Shown here in pieces: positions 25,962 through 37,570 of a DNA stretch of 64,000 bases; the stretch's first letter is position 1; each line of letters begins with the position of its first letter. Made by a program: the position numbers and the translations under genes. The notes beneath the pieces are model-generated. The model was not told where the DNA came from and did not search any database. It was given only the letters and a program-made list of their open reading frames with translations. Origin of the DNA: Thiobacillus sp. 63-78. GTDB taxonomy: Bacteria; Pseudomonadota; Gammaproteobacteria; Burkholderiales; Thiobacillaceae. Location: positions 97,422-161,421 of the forward strand of contig MKWM01000011.1 of NCBI GenBank assembly GCA_001899765.1. The letters run 5' to 3'.

Positions 25962-26885
25962 ATGAAACTCGCATTCGTATTTCCCGGGCAGGGCTCGCAA
26001 GCGGTCGGCATGATGGCCGGCTGGGGCGAGCGCGCCGAGGTGCGCGCCACCTTTGCCGAAGCCTCCGACGCGCTCGGTCAGGATCTGTGGGCGCTGGTGA
26101 CCGATGGCCCGGCCGACCTGCTGAATCAAACCGTCAATACGCAGCCGGCGATGCTGGCGGCCGACGTCGCCGTCTGGCGCGCGTGGCAGGCGGCCGGTGG
26201 CGTAACGCCGGCATTATTGGCCGGCCACAGCCTCGGTGAATACGCGGCGCTGGTCGCGGCGGGTTCATTGGGCTTTGCTGATGCGATCAGGCTGGTGCGT
26301 TTCCGCGCCGAGGCGATGCAGGCTGCGGTGCCCGAAGGCGTCGGCGCGATGGCGGCAATTCTGGGACTCGACGACGATGCGGTGCGCGCGGTCTGCAATG
26401 AGGCGGCAGCGGGCGAAGTGGTCGAGGCGGTGAACCTCAATTCGCCGGGCCAGGTGGTGATCGCAGGCAACAAGGCCGCGGTCGAGCGCGCGATGGCATT
26501 GGCGAAGGAGCGCGGGGCCAAGCGTGCGCTGCCGCTGCCGGTCAGCGTGCCGTCGCATTCCTCGCTGATGCTGCCGGCGGCGGACAAACTGCTGGCGCAT
26601 CTGCAGGGTGTGGCGATCGCGGCGCCAACCATCCCCGTGCTGCATAACACCGACGTGCAAAGCCACACCGGACCCGACGCGATCCGTGCTGCGCTGGCGA
26701 AGCAGTTGCACACTCCGGTACGCTGGGTCGAGACCGTGCAGGCGCTGAAGGCCGCCGGCATCGAACGCGTGATCGAATGCGGCCCCGGCAAGGTGCTGGC
26801 GGGCCTCAGCAAGCGCATCGACGACAGCCTGCCGGCTGTGGCGCTGGTGGACGAAGCCAGCCTCGCGGCCGCGCTCAATCAATAA
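25962..26885 (+). CDS. fabD: Malonyl-CoA:ACP transacylase
   Basis: 307 aa. FVFPGQGSQAVGMM at the N-terminus, the Ser nucleophile in LAGHSLGEYAALVAAG, the Arg in RLVRFRAEAMQ and the His in VSVPSHSSLM. Full length for FabD. It loads malonyl groups onto ACP; order fabH-fabD-fabG-acpP is standard. Confidence 0.97.
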   Translation: MKLAFVFPGQGSQAVGMMAGWGERAEVRATFAEASDALGQDLWALVTDGPADLLNQTVNTQPAMLAADVAVWRAWQAAGGVTPALLAGHSLGEYAALVAAGSLGFADAIRLVRFRAEAMQAAVPEGVGAMAAILGLDDDAVRAVCNEAAAGEVVEAVNLNSPGQVVIAGNKAAVERAMALAKERGAKRALPLPVSVPSHSSLMLPAADKLLAHLQGVAIAAPTIPVLHNTDVQSHTGPDAIRAALAKQLHTPVRWVETVQALKAAGIERVIECGPGKVLAGLSKRIDDSLPAVALVDEASLAAALNQ

Positions 26886-26894
26886 GGAGACACC

Positions 26895-27665
26895 ATGCTG
26901 CAAGGACAAATTGCGCCTGGCTTTGATCTTGGAGGGCAGATTGCCCTCGTCACGGGCGCCAGCCGCGGAATCGGCCAGGCGATCGCCCTCGCGCTCGGCA
27001 ATGCGGGCGCCACCGTGGTCGGCACCGCCACCAGCGACCAGGGCGCGCAGGCGATCGGCGATTACCTCGCCGCCGCCGGCATCCCGGGCGGCGGCATGAA
27101 GCTCGACGTCACCGACGCCGCCGAAGTCGATGCGGTGATCGCCGCGATCGAAAAGGATTTCGGCGCCATCGGCATCCTGGTCAACAACGCCGGTATCACC
27201 CGCGACAACCTGCTGATGCGGATGAAGGACGAGGAATGGGACGAGATCATGGCGACCAACCTGACCTCGGTGTTCCGCCTGTCGCGCGCGGTGCTGCGCG
27301 CGATGATGAAGGCGCGCAGCGGCCGCATCATCTCCATCGCCTCGGTGGTGGGCGCGATGGGCAACGCCGGCCAGACCAACTACAGCGCGGCCAAGGCCGG
27401 CATCATGGGCTTCACCAAGTCGCTCGCGCGCGAGGTCGGCAGCCGCAACATCACCGTCAACTGCGTGGCGCCGGGCTTCATCGACACCGACATGACGCGC
27501 GCGCTGCCGGACGCGCAGCGGCAGGCGCTGCTGGCGCACATTCCGCTGGGCAGGCTGGGCGCTGCGGAAGATATCGCGCAGGCCGTCGCTTTCCTGGCCT
27601 CACCGGCCGCCGGCTACATTTCAGGCACCACGCTGCATGTCAACGGCGGCATGTACATGGCGTGA
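26895..27665 (+). CDS. fabG: 3-oxoacyl-ACP reductase
   Basis: 256 aa with AAGGAG upstream. The Rossmann TGASRGIG motif, the NNAG motif (LVNNAGITRDNLLMRMK), the Ser in SIASVVG and the Y-x3-K pair in YSAAKAG give the complete SDR catalytic set; TTLHVNGGMYMA is the usual FabG C-terminus. It is slightly longer than E. coli FabG because of an N-terminal extension (MLQGQIAPGFDLG). NADPH-dependent reduction step of elongation. Confidence 0.96.
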   Translation: MLQGQIAPGFDLGGQIALVTGASRGIGQAIALALGNAGATVVGTATSDQGAQAIGDYLAAAGIPGGGMKLDVTDAAEVDAVIAAIEKDFGAIGILVNNAGITRDNLLMRMKDEEWDEIMATNLTSVFRLSRAVLRAMMKARSGRIISIASVVGAMGNAGQTNYSAAKAGIMGFTKSLAREVGSRNITVNCVAPGFIDTDMTRALPDAQRQALLAHIPLGRLGAAEDIAQAVAFLASPAAGYISGTTLHVNGGMYMA

Positions 27666-27708
27666 TTGACCGCAATATTTGGTAAAATCGTCCGGCTTCA
27701 ATTTTCAT

Positions 27709-27729
27709 GGCCTCAATTCGGTTGAGGCC
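27709..27729 (+). other. Hairpin in the acpP leader
   Basis: GGCCTCAA and TTGAGGCC pair over a TTCGG loop, 22 bases before the acpP start. It lies between fabG and acpP where a processing or mRNA-stability element would help make the much larger amount of ACP needed. No T-run of terminator length follows. Confidence 0.6.
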
Positions 27730-27751
27730 TTATTTCAAGAGAGGATCAGTA

Positions 27752-27985
27752 ATGGATAACGTACAGCGTGTAATTAAAGTCGTCGCCGAGCAGTTGGGCG
27801 TCAACGAGGCGGACGTCAAGAGCGAGTCCTCCTTCGTCGGCGACCTGGGCGCCGACTCGCTCGACACGGTTGAGCTGGTGATGGCGCTGGAAGAAGAGTT
27901 TGGTTGTGAAATTCCCGATGAAGATGCGGAAAAAATCACCACTGTCCAGCAGGCGATTGACTACGTCAACAGCCATTCGAGCTGA
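27752..27985 (+). CDS. acpP: Acyl carrier protein
   Basis: 77 aa from the ATG at 27752 with GAGAGGA upstream. The phosphopantetheine Ser is in [18 protein letters not shown], and the acidic helix II that contacts fatty-acid enzymes is intact. Followed by a 167-bp gap before fabF in which I see no gene. Confidence 0.97.
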   Translation: MDNVQRVIKVVAEQLGVNEADVKSESSFVGDLGADSLDTVELVMALEEEFGCEIPDEDAEKITTVQQAIDYVNSHSS

Positions 27986-28152
27986 TCGTTCACCCCGGCT
28001 ATCGGGCTGCCCAGGCAGGTGTGGAGCCACAAGTGGCGATTCAAAGCCTCTTTTCCATGCAGGGTCCGCAGGCCGTCCCGGTAAGTGCTTTTTCAACATT
28101 CAATGATTCGGTGTATCCCGCATCGTCCCGGATTGATAAAAAGGACTGACTT

Positions 28153-29385
28153 TTGTCCAAGCGTCGCGTAGTCGTAACCGGCCTGGGAATCATCTCCCCG
28201 GTCGGCAATACCATCCCGGAAGCCTGGGACAATCTGGTTGCCGGCCGCACCGGAATTGCCAGGATCACCCGTTTCGACCCTTCGCCCTTTGCTTCCCATA
28301 TGGCGGGCGAGGTGAAGAATTTCGACGTCGAGCAATATCTCAATCCCAAGGAAGCACGCCGTATGGATACCTTCATCCAGTTCGGCATGGCGGCCGGGAT
28401 TCAGGCCATTCGCGATTCTGGAATTGAAGTCACCGAAGCCAATGCCGAGCGCATCGGCATCAATATCGGTTCCGGAATCGGCGGCCTGCCGATGATCGAG
28501 GATACCCACACCCTGTTGATGGAATCCGGTCCGAGGAAGATATCCCCATTCTTCATCCCCGGTTCCATCATCAACATGATTTCCGGCAATCTTTCCATCG
28601 TCTATGGAATCAAGGGCCCCAATCTCGGGGTGGTCACTGCCTGCACCACCGGTCTGCATGCGATCGGATTGTCTGCCCGCATGATCGAGCATGGCGATGC
28701 CGACGTGATGGTTGCCGGCGGCGCCGAATGCGCCACGTCGCCGCTGGGCCTGGGCGGCTTCGCTGCGGCACGGGCGCTGTCGACCCGCAACGACGACCCG
28801 GCGACGGCCAGCCGTCCGTGGGACAAGGACCGCGACGGCTTTGTGCTGGGCGAGGGCGCCGGGGTGCTGGTGCTCGAGGAATACGAACACGCCCGGGCGC
28901 GCGGCGCGAAGATCTACGCCGAGGTGGCGGGATTCGGCATGAGCGGCGACGCCTACCATGTGACGTCGCCGAGCACCGATGGCCCCCGGCGCGCGATGCT
29001 GAATGCGATGCGCGATGCCGGCGTCAACCCCGACCAGATCCGCTACATCAACGCGCATGGCACCTCGACGCCATTGGGCGACAAGAACGAAACCGATGCG
29101 ATCAAACTGGCTCTGGGTGACGCCGCCTACCAGACCGTGGTCAATTCGACCAAGTCAATGACAGGCCACCTGCTGGGCGGCGCCGGTGGCGTCGAATCGG
29201 CATTTGCCGTGCTGGCCGTGCATCATCAGCTCTCGCCACCGACCATCAACATTTTCTCGCAAGACCCGGAATGCGATCTCGATTACTGCGCCAATACCGC
29301 ACGCGACATGAAGATCGACTTTGCGCTCAAGAACAACTTCGGATTTGGTGGTACCAACGGTTCGCTGGTTTTCAGTCGCGTCTGA
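28153..29385 (+). CDS. fabF: 3-oxoacyl-ACP synthase II (KAS II)
   Basis: 410 aa from a TTG with AAAAAGGA upstream ([18 protein letters not shown]). The Cys nucleophile is in [14 protein letters not shown], the two His are in [11 protein letters not shown] and [15 protein letters not shown], and the Lys is in STKSM. Complete KAS II. It extends acyl chains and controls the C16:1 to C18:1 step. Confidence 0.96.
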   Translation: MSKRRVVVTGLGIISPVGNTIPEAWDNLVAGRTGIARITRFDPSPFASHMAGEVKNFDVEQYLNPKEARRMDTFIQFGMAAGIQAIRDSGIEVTEANAERIGINIGSGIGGLPMIEDTHTLLMESGPRKISPFFIPGSIINMISGNLSIVYGIKGPNLGVVTACTTGLHAIGLSARMIEHGDADVMVAGGAECATSPLGLGGFAAARALSTRNDDPATASRPWDKDRDGFVLGEGAGVLVLEEYEHARARGAKIYAEVAGFGMSGDAYHVTSPSTDGPRRAMLNAMRDAGVNPDQIRYINAHGTSTPLGDKNETDAIKLALGDAAYQTVVNSTKSMTGHLLGGAGGVESAFAVLAVHHQLSPPTINIFSQDPECDLDYCANTARDMKIDFALKNNFGFGGTNGSLVFSRV

Positions 29386-29432
29386 CTTCCGCACCAGACG
29401 GCATCATGAATGACTGTCTCGAGGTGTGAACC

Positions 29433-29585
29433 ATGCAGATTACCCATGAACCGCAGGGGATGCCACGCGACCACTGCGACGGCTACCTCGATTCCAGCCG
29501 CCTGATCCGCGGGTTCATGTTGCGCGGCTTTGACGAAACCCGTAGCCAGACCTGCGGTCAGTTGCGGGCACTGGACATTACTTGA
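29433..29585 (+). CDS. Small unrecognised protein coupled to pabC
   Basis: A 50-codon frame from ATG at 29433 (GAGGTG upstream) whose stop shares bases with the pabC start (TGATG), the pattern of translational coupling. Starts MQITHEPQGMPRDHCDG and ends GQLRALDIT; it has two cysteines and several arginines. Third codon positions are mostly G or C as in neighbouring genes, and the spacing fills the fabF-pabC gap. No family is recognised; it may be a small hypothetical protein of this lineage. Confidence 0.5.
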   Translation: MQITHEPQGMPRDHCDGYLDSSRLIRGFMLRGFDETRSQTCGQLRALDIT

Positions 29586-30391
29586 TGCTCATCAACGGCC
29601 GCGTGACGGACCTGGTGGATGCCCATGATCGCGGGCTGGCCTACGGCGACGGCGTGTTTCGCACCCTGCGCACACAGGATGGGCAGCCGCTGTGGTGGCG
29701 CGATCATTACGCCAAACTGCAGGCTGATTGCGCGGCGCTGATGCTGACGTGCCCCGACGAGGCCGGGCTGCACGCCGAAATCTGCCAGGTGGCCGCGATG
29801 GGCGAGGGGATCGTCAAGATCGTTCTCACACGCGGCGCGGGCGCTCGCGGCTATGCCCGGACGCCGGGCCAGGCGCTTACCCGGATTGTTTTCTCCGCGC
29901 CGTTGCCGGCGCATGCACAAACTGATGCACCGGACGCGATCACGGCACGCTGGTGCGCCCTGCAACTGGCGCGCCAGCCCCGGCTGGCAGGCGTCAAGCA
30001 TCTGAATCGGCTGGAGAACGTGCTGGCACGTGCCGAATGGACCGACCCGTCCATTCTCGAAGGACTGTTGTGCGACGACCGCGGCGCGGTGATTGGCGGC
30101 GTGATGAGCAATCTGCTGCTCATCAGGGAGGGTGAGCTGTTCACCCCGGATCTGGGCGAATGCGGCGTGGCGGGCGTGACCCGGGCACGCGTGTTGCGCG
30201 CCGCGCCGCGTCTCGGCATTCCGGTGCATGTCAGCCGCCTGCCGCCAGCGGCCATACTCGCGGCCGACGAAGTCATGATCTGCAACAGTGTCATCGGTGT
30301 GCGCCGCGTGGCCAGACTGGATGAAACGACCTGGCCGCCCAGAGGCTGGACGACTATCTTGAATACCGCCTTGCATGAAAACGTGGATTAA
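29585..30391 (+). CDS. pabC: Aminodeoxychorismate lyase
   Basis: 268 aa from the ATG at 29585. A fold-type IV PLP enzyme: LINGRVTDLVDAHDRGLAYGDGVFRTLR, the PLP lysine in GVKHLNRLENVLAR, and the late EVMICNSVIGVRRV block that separates PabC from branched-chain aminotransferases. It splits aminodeoxychorismate to p-aminobenzoate and pyruvate in folate synthesis. It overlaps mltG by 17 bp; the order fabF-pabC-mltG-tmk-holB is conserved. Confidence 0.94.
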   Translation: MLINGRVTDLVDAHDRGLAYGDGVFRTLRTQDGQPLWWRDHYAKLQADCAALMLTCPDEAGLHAEICQVAAMGEGIVKIVLTRGAGARGYARTPGQALTRIVFSAPLPAHAQTDAPDAITARWCALQLARQPRLAGVKHLNRLENVLARAEWTDPSILEGLLCDDRGAVIGGVMSNLLLIREGELFTPDLGECGVAGVTRARVLRAAPRLGIPVHVSRLPPAAILAADEVMICNSVIGVRRVARLDETTWPPRGWTTILNTALHENVD

Positions 30392-31373
30392 ACGACTGCT
30401 GAAATTCGCCGTATTGCTTGTGCTCGCGGCTGCAGGCGGACTGGCCTGGTACGGCAATCGGCCCTTGCAGATCGAGCCCTTGCCGAAGGCCTTCAATGTG
30501 GCGCCCGGCATGAATTTACGTAGCCTGAGCACGATGCTGGAACGCGAAGGCGTGGTCGGCAACGCGCAGGTGTTCTGGCTGCTCGGACGCGTACTGAACA
30601 AGGGGGGAGTGCTCAAGGTGGGCGTGTATACGCTCGACCGATCGCTGACTCCGCTGGAGCTGTATGCCAAGATTCAGCGGGGTGAAGTGTCGCAGGCCAT
30701 GGTGCAGTTCATCGAAGGCTGGAACTGGCGCGATGTGAGTGCCGCGCTTGCCGTCCAGCCGTTGTTGAAGAACGAGAGCGCGGACATGAGCGAAGCAGCA
30801 ATCCTGCAGGCGATTGGCGCCAAGGAAAATCACATCGAGGGCTTGCTGTTTCCCGACACCTATTTCTATGCCCCGCACTCTTCCGATCTTGGTGTGTTGC
30901 GCCGCGCTTATCAGCGGCAGCAGGACAAACTCATGGCCGCCTGGGATGCACGGGCCCCGGGACTTCCCTACCGTACGCCCTACGAAGCGTTGATCATGGC
31001 GTCGATCGTGGAAAAGGAAACCGGCGTGGCGTTCGAGCGTGCCAGAATCGCCGGCGTCTTCCTGAACCGGCTCAGGCTGGGCATGCGTCTGCAGACTGAT
31101 CCGACCGTCATCTACGGGCTGGGCGAGCGCTTCGACGGCAATCTGCGCAAGATCGATCTGCAACGCGATACCCCGTACAACACCTATACGCGTGCGGGAC
31201 TGCCGCCCACGCCGATTGCCATGCCGAGCGAAGCAGCCCTCCTGGCGGCGCTCAATCCCGCCAAAACGGAGGAGCTCTATTTCGTTGCGCGTGGCGATGG
31301 CACCCATGTTTTTTCCCGTACGCTTGAAGCACACAACCGCGCGGTCAACCGTTACCAACGCTATCCACGATGA
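30375..31373 (+). CDS. mltG: Endolytic murein transglycosylase MltG
   Basis: 332 aa. There is an N-terminal membrane anchor ([20 protein letters not shown]), then a LysM-like subdomain and the YceG catalytic domain with the catalytic Glu in [10 protein letters not shown], and the conserved [19 protein letters not shown] and [22 protein letters not shown] blocks. It cleaves nascent glycan strands in the periplasm and limits their length. Overlaps tmk at ATGA. Confidence 0.96.
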   Translation: MKTWIKRLLKFAVLLVLAAAGGLAWYGNRPLQIEPLPKAFNVAPGMNLRSLSTMLEREGVVGNAQVFWLLGRVLNKGGVLKVGVYTLDRSLTPLELYAKIQRGEVSQAMVQFIEGWNWRDVSAALAVQPLLKNESADMSEAAILQAIGAKENHIEGLLFPDTYFYAPHSSDLGVLRRAYQRQQDKLMAAWDARAPGLPYRTPYEALIMASIVEKETGVAFERARIAGVFLNRLRLGMRLQTDPTVIYGLGERFDGNLRKIDLQRDTPYNTYTRAGLPPTPIAMPSEAALLAALNPAKTEELYFVARGDGTHVFSRTLEAHNRAVNRYQRYPR

Positions 31374-31981
31374 ACCCTGGAAAATTCATCACCCTCGAAG
31401 GCGTCGACGGTGCCGGCAAGAGCACCCATCTGGGCTTCGTCGCCGACTGGCTGCGCCGGCAGGGCAGGGAAGTCGTCGTCACCCGCGAGCCCGGCGGAAC
31501 GCCGCTTGGCGAGACTTTGCGCGAATTGCTGCTGCACCGCGAGATGGACGCAGACACCGAACTGCTGTTGATGTTCGCCGCGCGCCAGGAACATCTTGCA
31601 GGCCTGATCCTGCCCGCGCTCGCCCGCGGCGCGTGGGTGGTGTCCGACCGCTTCACCGATGCCAGCTATGCCTACCAATGCGGCGGGCGCGGCATTCCGG
31701 CGGACCGCATCGCCACGCTGGAAGCCTGGGTACAGCGCGGCTTCGTGCCCGATCTCACCCTGCTGTTCGATGTGCCGCCCGACGTGGCGGAAACACGCCG
31801 GGCGGCCGCGCGTACCGCCGACCGCTTCGAACGTGAGGCCAGCGGTTTTTTCAGCCGCGTCCGCAATGCCTATCTCGACCGCGCGCGGGCCGAACCCGGG
31901 CGCATCCGGGTGCTGGATGCGCGCCTGAGTATCGCCGATTTGCAAGCCGGGATCGGTGAATTGCTGCAAGAGCTGGAATGA
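31370..31981 (+). CDS. tmk: Thymidylate kinase
   Basis: 203 aa. P-loop [13 protein letters not shown], the DRH-like catalytic block [10 protein letters not shown] and [12 protein letters not shown], and the LID region [14 protein letters not shown]. Phosphorylates dTMP to dTDP. Start overlaps the mltG stop, and end overlaps holB, both by 4 bp (ATGA). Confidence 0.97.
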   Translation: MNPGKFITLEGVDGAGKSTHLGFVADWLRRQGREVVVTREPGGTPLGETLRELLLHREMDADTELLLMFAARQEHLAGLILPALARGAWVVSDRFTDASYAYQCGGRGIPADRIATLEAWVQRGFVPDLTLLFDVPPDVAETRRAAARTADRFEREASGFFSRVRNAYLDRARAEPGRIRVLDARLSIADLQAGIGELLQELE

Positions 31982-32961
31982 GCGCGCCGTACCCCTGGCT
32001 GGAAGCGCCCTGGCAGCGTCTGCTGGGGTCGCGGGCGCACCCGGTACAGGCCTTGTTGCTGGCCGGGCCGCGCGGGACAGGCAAGGGGAGGCTGGCGCGG
32101 CTGTGGGCGCAGACGCTGCTTTGCGAGGCGCCGCAAGCGGATGGCATGGCCTGCGGCCAATGTCCGGCCTGCCATTGGTTCGAGACGGATGCGCATCCGG
32201 ATTTCTATCTGCTGACGTTGCAGGAGAAAACCGGAAAAGAGGGTGAAATCCGCATGGCCACGGCGATCGAGGTGGACCAGGCGCGCGAGGTGGTTGATTT
32301 TGTCCAGTTGTCGACCTATCGCGCAGGATTTCGCGTGGTGCTGGTCGATCCGGCAGACAGCCTCAATCTGGCGGCAGCCAATGCGCTGTTAAAGGTGCTG
32401 GAGGAACCGCCGTTAAATACAGTATTCGTGCTGGTTTCGGACCAGCCACGCCGTTTATTGCCAACCCTGCGCAGTCGCTGCACCAGGATCGATATCGGCC
32501 TGCCGCCTGTCGATCAGGCAGCGCAATGGCTGGCCGGACAGGGCGTGGCCGATACAATGAACCTGCTGGCGCTGGCCAGCGGTACGCCGCTTGAGGCGCA
32601 GCGCCGGGCTGAAGGAACCGGGCTGGACGAGCGCCGCGCCGTGCTGCAAAGTCTGGCGGACCCCGCCCGGCTGGATCCGGTGACTGCGGCCGAGCGCTGG
32701 AAAACGCTCAGCCCGCAAATCTGGCATGACGTGGCGTATAAATGGCTGGGCGATCTGCTGGCGGTCAGATTACAGGGGAGCGTCCTGTTCAACCGTGATT
32801 TTACCGACGTGTTGACGCATCTGGGCGGCAGGGCCGATCTGGCGAAACTGCTGGCGCTTGCCAGAACGCAGGCGAACGAGGGCCGGACACTGGCACATCC
32901 GCTCAACCGGCTGTTGCAGCTCGAGGCCTGGCTGATGCAGTATCGACACGTATTTGATTGA
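31978..32961 (+). CDS. holB: DNA polymerase III delta' subunit
   Basis: 327 aa. AAA+ clamp-loader fold: the nucleotide-site motif [19 protein letters not shown], a zinc-finger [17 protein letters not shown] (a further Cys lies upstream in LCEAP), and the SRC motif [11 protein letters not shown] near residue 165. Part of the gamma/tau clamp loader. Tenth in the fab-holB cluster and followed 9 bp later by the PilZ gene, as in Pseudomonas and betaproteobacteria. Confidence 0.94.
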   Translation: MSAPYPWLEAPWQRLLGSRAHPVQALLLAGPRGTGKGRLARLWAQTLLCEAPQADGMACGQCPACHWFETDAHPDFYLLTLQEKTGKEGEIRMATAIEVDQAREVVDFVQLSTYRAGFRVVLVDPADSLNLAAANALLKVLEEPPLNTVFVLVSDQPRRLLPTLRSRCTRIDIGLPPVDQAAQWLAGQGVADTMNLLALASGTPLEAQRRAEGTGLDERRAVLQSLADPARLDPVTAAERWKTLSPQIWHDVAYKWLGDLLAVRLQGSVLFNRDFTDVLTHLGGRADLAKLLALARTQANEGRTLAHPLNRLLQLEAWLMQYRHVFD

Positions 32962-32970
32962 AAAGGATCG

Positions 32971-33345
32971 ATGATGAATGCAGCAGCAAACGATGTCGCA
33001 GGACAGGTTCGCCCAGGCGTGCTATCCCTCTCCATCAAGGAAAAATCCGCGCTTTTTGCCGCTTACATGCCTTTCATCAAGGGCGGCGGGTTGTTCATTC
33101 CCACCAACAAGCAATACAAGATGGGCGAGGAAGTGTTCATGCTGCTGACGCTGATGGACGACCCCGCCAAATTGCCGGTGTCCGGCAAAGTGGTATGGGT
33201 GACGCCTTCCGGCGCGCACGGCAGCCGTACCCAGGGTGTGGGCGTGCAGTTCGCCTTCAACGAGAGCGGCAAGGCGGCACAAAACAAGATTGAAGGCTTG
33301 CTCGGTGGTTCGTTAAAATCGGTGCGTCCCACCCACACCATGTAG
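32971..33345 (+). CDS. pilZ: PilZ domain protein
   Basis: 124 aa. LSLSIKEKSALFAAYMPFIKGGGLFIPTNK and GEEVFMLLTLMDDPAKLPVSGKVVWVTP are the signature of the original PilZ type. The canonical c-di-GMP RxxxR and (D/N)xSxxG motifs are absent, as in PilZ proteins that act in type IV pilus assembly rather than binding the nucleotide. Located after holB and before tatD, the usual place. Confidence 0.93.
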   Translation: MMNAAANDVAGQVRPGVLSLSIKEKSALFAAYMPFIKGGGLFIPTNKQYKMGEEVFMLLTLMDDPAKLPVSGKVVWVTPSGAHGSRTQGVGVQFAFNESGKAAQNKIEGLLGGSLKSVRPTHTM

Positions 33346-33351
33346 GGCCGA

Positions 33352-33445
33352 TGCAAGATCCAAGTGGCAAGAGCGGCGCCAAGCCCCTTCATAATCACGG
33401 CGCCTTCAAGAACTTGTACCTTGCCCCTTGTGCCTTGAATTTTGT
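33352..33445. repeat. Degenerate CAAG/CTTG-rich inverted repeat between pilZ and tatD
   Basis: The gap holds CAAGTGGCAAG on the left and CTTGCCCCTTG on the right (one mismatch as inverted copies), with two GGCGCC hexamers between. It looks like a decayed intergenic repeat; no gene is visible. Confidence 0.45.
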
Positions 33446-33452
33446 ATCTGAA

Positions 33453-34223
33453 ATGTTCGTCGATTCCCACTGCCATATCAATTTTCCCGACCTGGCCAGC
33501 AAGCTGCCCGAGATTTTCGACCTGATGACGGCCAATCAGGTCAGTCACGCGCTCTGCATTGGCGTGGAACTGGAAAAATTCCCTGACATTCGCGCGCTGG
33601 CCGAAGCGCATTCCAACGTCTATGCGTCCGTGGGGGTGCATCCGGATCACGAAGATTGCACCGAACCCACGGTGGAGGAACTGGTCGCGCTGGCCGACCA
33701 CCCCAAGGTCGTTGCGATCGGCGAGACGGGACTGGATTATTTTCGCCTGACCGGCGATCTCGAATGGCAACGCGAGCGCTTTCGCACCCACATCCGTGCC
33801 GCGCGTACCTGCGGGAAACCTTTGGTCATTCATACCCGTTCCGCGGCCGACGACACCCTGCGCATCATGCGCGAGGAGCAGGCGGGCGAAGCGGGCGGGG
33901 TGATGCACTGCTTCACCGAAAGTCTGGCGGTGGCCGAAGCCGCCATCGAGCTGGGGTTCTATATCTCGTTCTCGGGCATCGTGACTTTCAAGAACGCCGC
34001 TGCGCTGCGCGAGGTGGCCGCAAGCATCCCGCTGGAGCGCATGCTGATCGAGACCGACGCGCCGTACCTGGCGCCGGTGCCGCATCGCGGGCACATCAAC
34101 CAGCCGGGCTTCGTCAAGCACGTGGCGGAGGAAATCGGGCGGGTGCGCGGCCTGAGCGTCGAAGCGGTGGGCGAAGCGACTTCGCAGAACTTCTTTCGGC
34201 TGTTTGCTGCGGCGCGGCCCTGA
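33453..34223 (+). CDS. tatD: TatD-family metal-dependent deoxyribonuclease
   Basis: 256 aa from the ATG at 33453 (MFVDSHCHINFPDL); the frame remains open upstream through repeat DNA, so the ORF start at 33351 is rejected. Metal ligands: DSHCH, AIGETGLDYF, IHTR, MHCFTES and ETDAPYLAPVPHRG. Family members are 3'-5' exonucleases or D-aminoacyl-tRNA deacylases; the exact activity is not set by sequence. Confidence 0.95.
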   Translation: MFVDSHCHINFPDLASKLPEIFDLMTANQVSHALCIGVELEKFPDIRALAEAHSNVYASVGVHPDHEDCTEPTVEELVALADHPKVVAIGETGLDYFRLTGDLEWQRERFRTHIRAARTCGKPLVIHTRSAADDTLRIMREEQAGEAGGVMHCFTESLAVAEAAIELGFYISFSGIVTFKNAAALREVAASIPLERMLIETDAPYLAPVPHRGHINQPGFVKHVAEEIGRVRGLSVEAVGEATSQNFFRLFAAARP

Positions 34224-34240
34224 CGGGCTAAAACCCGCTC

Positions 34241-34333
34241 ACCACAGAGACACCGAGACACAGAGTAATACCAGGCGTCTGGCTAGCGCGTGTGTGGTAT
34301 TTGGGTTCCTCTGTGTCTCGGTGTCTCTGTGGT
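34241..34333. repeat. Long inverted repeat, ACCACAGAGACACCGAG type
   Basis: Perfect 25-bp arms (34241-34265 and 34309-34333) around 43 bases, located between convergent tatD and dnaJ. It shares ACCACAGAG-CAC with the element at 19771-19856, so both belong to one dispersed family. It probably serves as the common transcript end. Confidence 0.85.
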
Positions 34334-34346
34334 GGAGCGTTTGAAT

Positions 34347-35450
34347 TTACTGCCCGAAGAAGGACTTCACTTTATCCATGAACGACTGCGCGCGCGGATT
34401 GTTGTTGCGTCCGGGGCTCAGGGATTCAAACTCGCGCAGCAGTTCGCGCTGGCGCTCGGACAGGTTCACCGGCGTTTCCACCAGCATGTGGCACATGAGA
34501 TCACCCGGCGCGTGGCTGCGTACGCCCTTGATGCCCTTGCCGCGCAGACGGAAAACCTTGCCCGACTGCGTTTCGACGGGAATCTTGATCTTGGCGTGGC
34601 CGTCCAGCGTGGGAATCTCGACCTCGCCGCCGAGCGCGGCGGTGGCGAAACTGATCGGCATCTCGCAATGCAGGTTGTCGCCTTCACGCTTGAATACCGG
34701 GTGCTCCTTGATGTGGATCACCACATAGAGATCGCCCGGCGGACCGCCGTTGACGCCGGCTTCGCCTTCGCCGGCCAGACGGATGCGGTCGCCGCTGTCA
34801 ACGCCGGCGGGAATCTTGACCGACAGGGTTTTGTGCTTCTTGACGCGGCCTTCGCCATGGCAACTCAGGCAGGGATCGGTCACCATCTTGCCGCTTCCGC
34901 CACAGCGCGGACAGGTTTGCTGCACCGAGAAGAAGCCTTGCTGGATACGGACCTGTCCGTGGCCACTGCAGGTGGTGCAGGTGGTCGGCGTGGTGCCAGG
35001 CTTGGCGCCGCTGCCGTGGCAGGTGTCGCATTCCTCCAGGGTGGGAATGCGGATCTTGGTTTCGGTGCCGCGTGCCCCTTCTTCCAGATCGATTTCGAGG
35101 TTGTAGCGAAGATCGGCGCCGCGATAGACACGATCGCGGCGGTTCGCGCCACCGCCGAAAATGTCGCCGAAAATATCCGAGAAAGCATCGGAAAATCCGC
35201 CGCCGCCCCCCATGCCGGCCTGCTGGTCGATTCCGGCATGGCCAAACTGATCGTAAGCGGTACGCTTGTCCGAATCCGACAGGATTTCGTAGGCCAGTTT
35301 GGCTTCCTTGAATTTTTCTTCCGAGCCTTTGCTATCCGGATTGCGGTCGGGATGGTGTTTCATGGCCAGCTTGCGGTAGGCCTTCTTGATTTCTTCGTCC
35401 GAGGCGTTCCTGGAGACGCCGAGGATTTCGTAGTAGTCGCGTTTGCTCAT
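34347..35450 (-). CDS. dnaJ: Chaperone DnaJ
   Basis: 367 aa. J domain with HPD in [11 protein letters not shown]; Gly/Phe-rich segment ([23 protein letters not shown]); four zinc CxxCxGxG repeats ([32 protein letters not shown]); C-terminal peptide-binding domain. Stimulates DnaK ATPase. It is downstream of dnaK but separated by 124 bp carrying an inverted repeat and terminator-like hairpin. Confidence 0.97.
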   Translation of the reverse strand: MSKRDYYEILGVSRNASDEEIKKAYRKLAMKHHPDRNPDSKGSEEKFKEAKLAYEILSDSDKRTAYDQFGHAGIDQQAGMGGGGGFSDAFSDIFGDIFGGGANRRDRVYRGADLRYNLEIDLEEGARGTETKIRIPTLEECDTCHGSGAKPGTTPTTCTTCSGHGQVRIQQGFFSVQQTCPRCGGSGKMVTDPCLSCHGEGRVKKHKTLSVKIPAGVDSGDRIRLAGEGEAGVNGGPPGDLYVVIHIKEHPVFKREGDNLHCEMPISFATAALGGEVEIPTLDGHAKIKIPVETQSGKVFRLRGKGIKGVRSHAPGDLMCHMLVETPVNLSERQRELLREFESLSPGRNNNPRAQSFMDKVKSFFGQ

Positions 35451-35452
35451 GG

Positions 35453-35569
35453 CAGGGGTCGGGATTCAGGGATCAGGATTCAGGGAGCAGGGCGGGATCG
35501 GAATTCAGTGGAAAAAAGGAAAAGCCGCGCATGGCACGGCTCTCCCTGACCCCTGAATCCCGACCCCTG
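35453..35569. repeat. Inverted repeat with internal terminator-like hairpin between dnaK and dnaJ
   Basis: Perfect 19-bp outer arms (35453-35471 and 35551-35569; core GGGGTCGGGATTCAGGG). Inside, on the minus strand, AGCCGTGC and GCGCGGCT form a hairpin with one mismatch followed by TTTTCCTTTTTT. That resembles an intrinsic terminator for transcripts leaving dnaK and could reduce dnaJ expression. Related sequence appears inside mutL. Confidence 0.75.
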
Positions 35570-35574
35570 TCCAC

Positions 35575-37497
<1,923 letters not shown>

Positions 37498-37570
37498 GAT
37501 GCGTTCCTTCTAAAAGAGTTTCGACTGGTCTGAATGTGGGGGAAGTGGTGCGAATTTCAATAAGGCCGGT

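Noticed and set aside
27666..27688. A sigma-70 promoter for acpP from TTGACC and TAAAAT
   Set aside because: The spacing is only 11 bp, too short for a functional pair.
33351..33452. Upstream extension of tatD
   Set aside because: The extra residues come from repeat-like DNA and conservation begins at MFVDSHCH.
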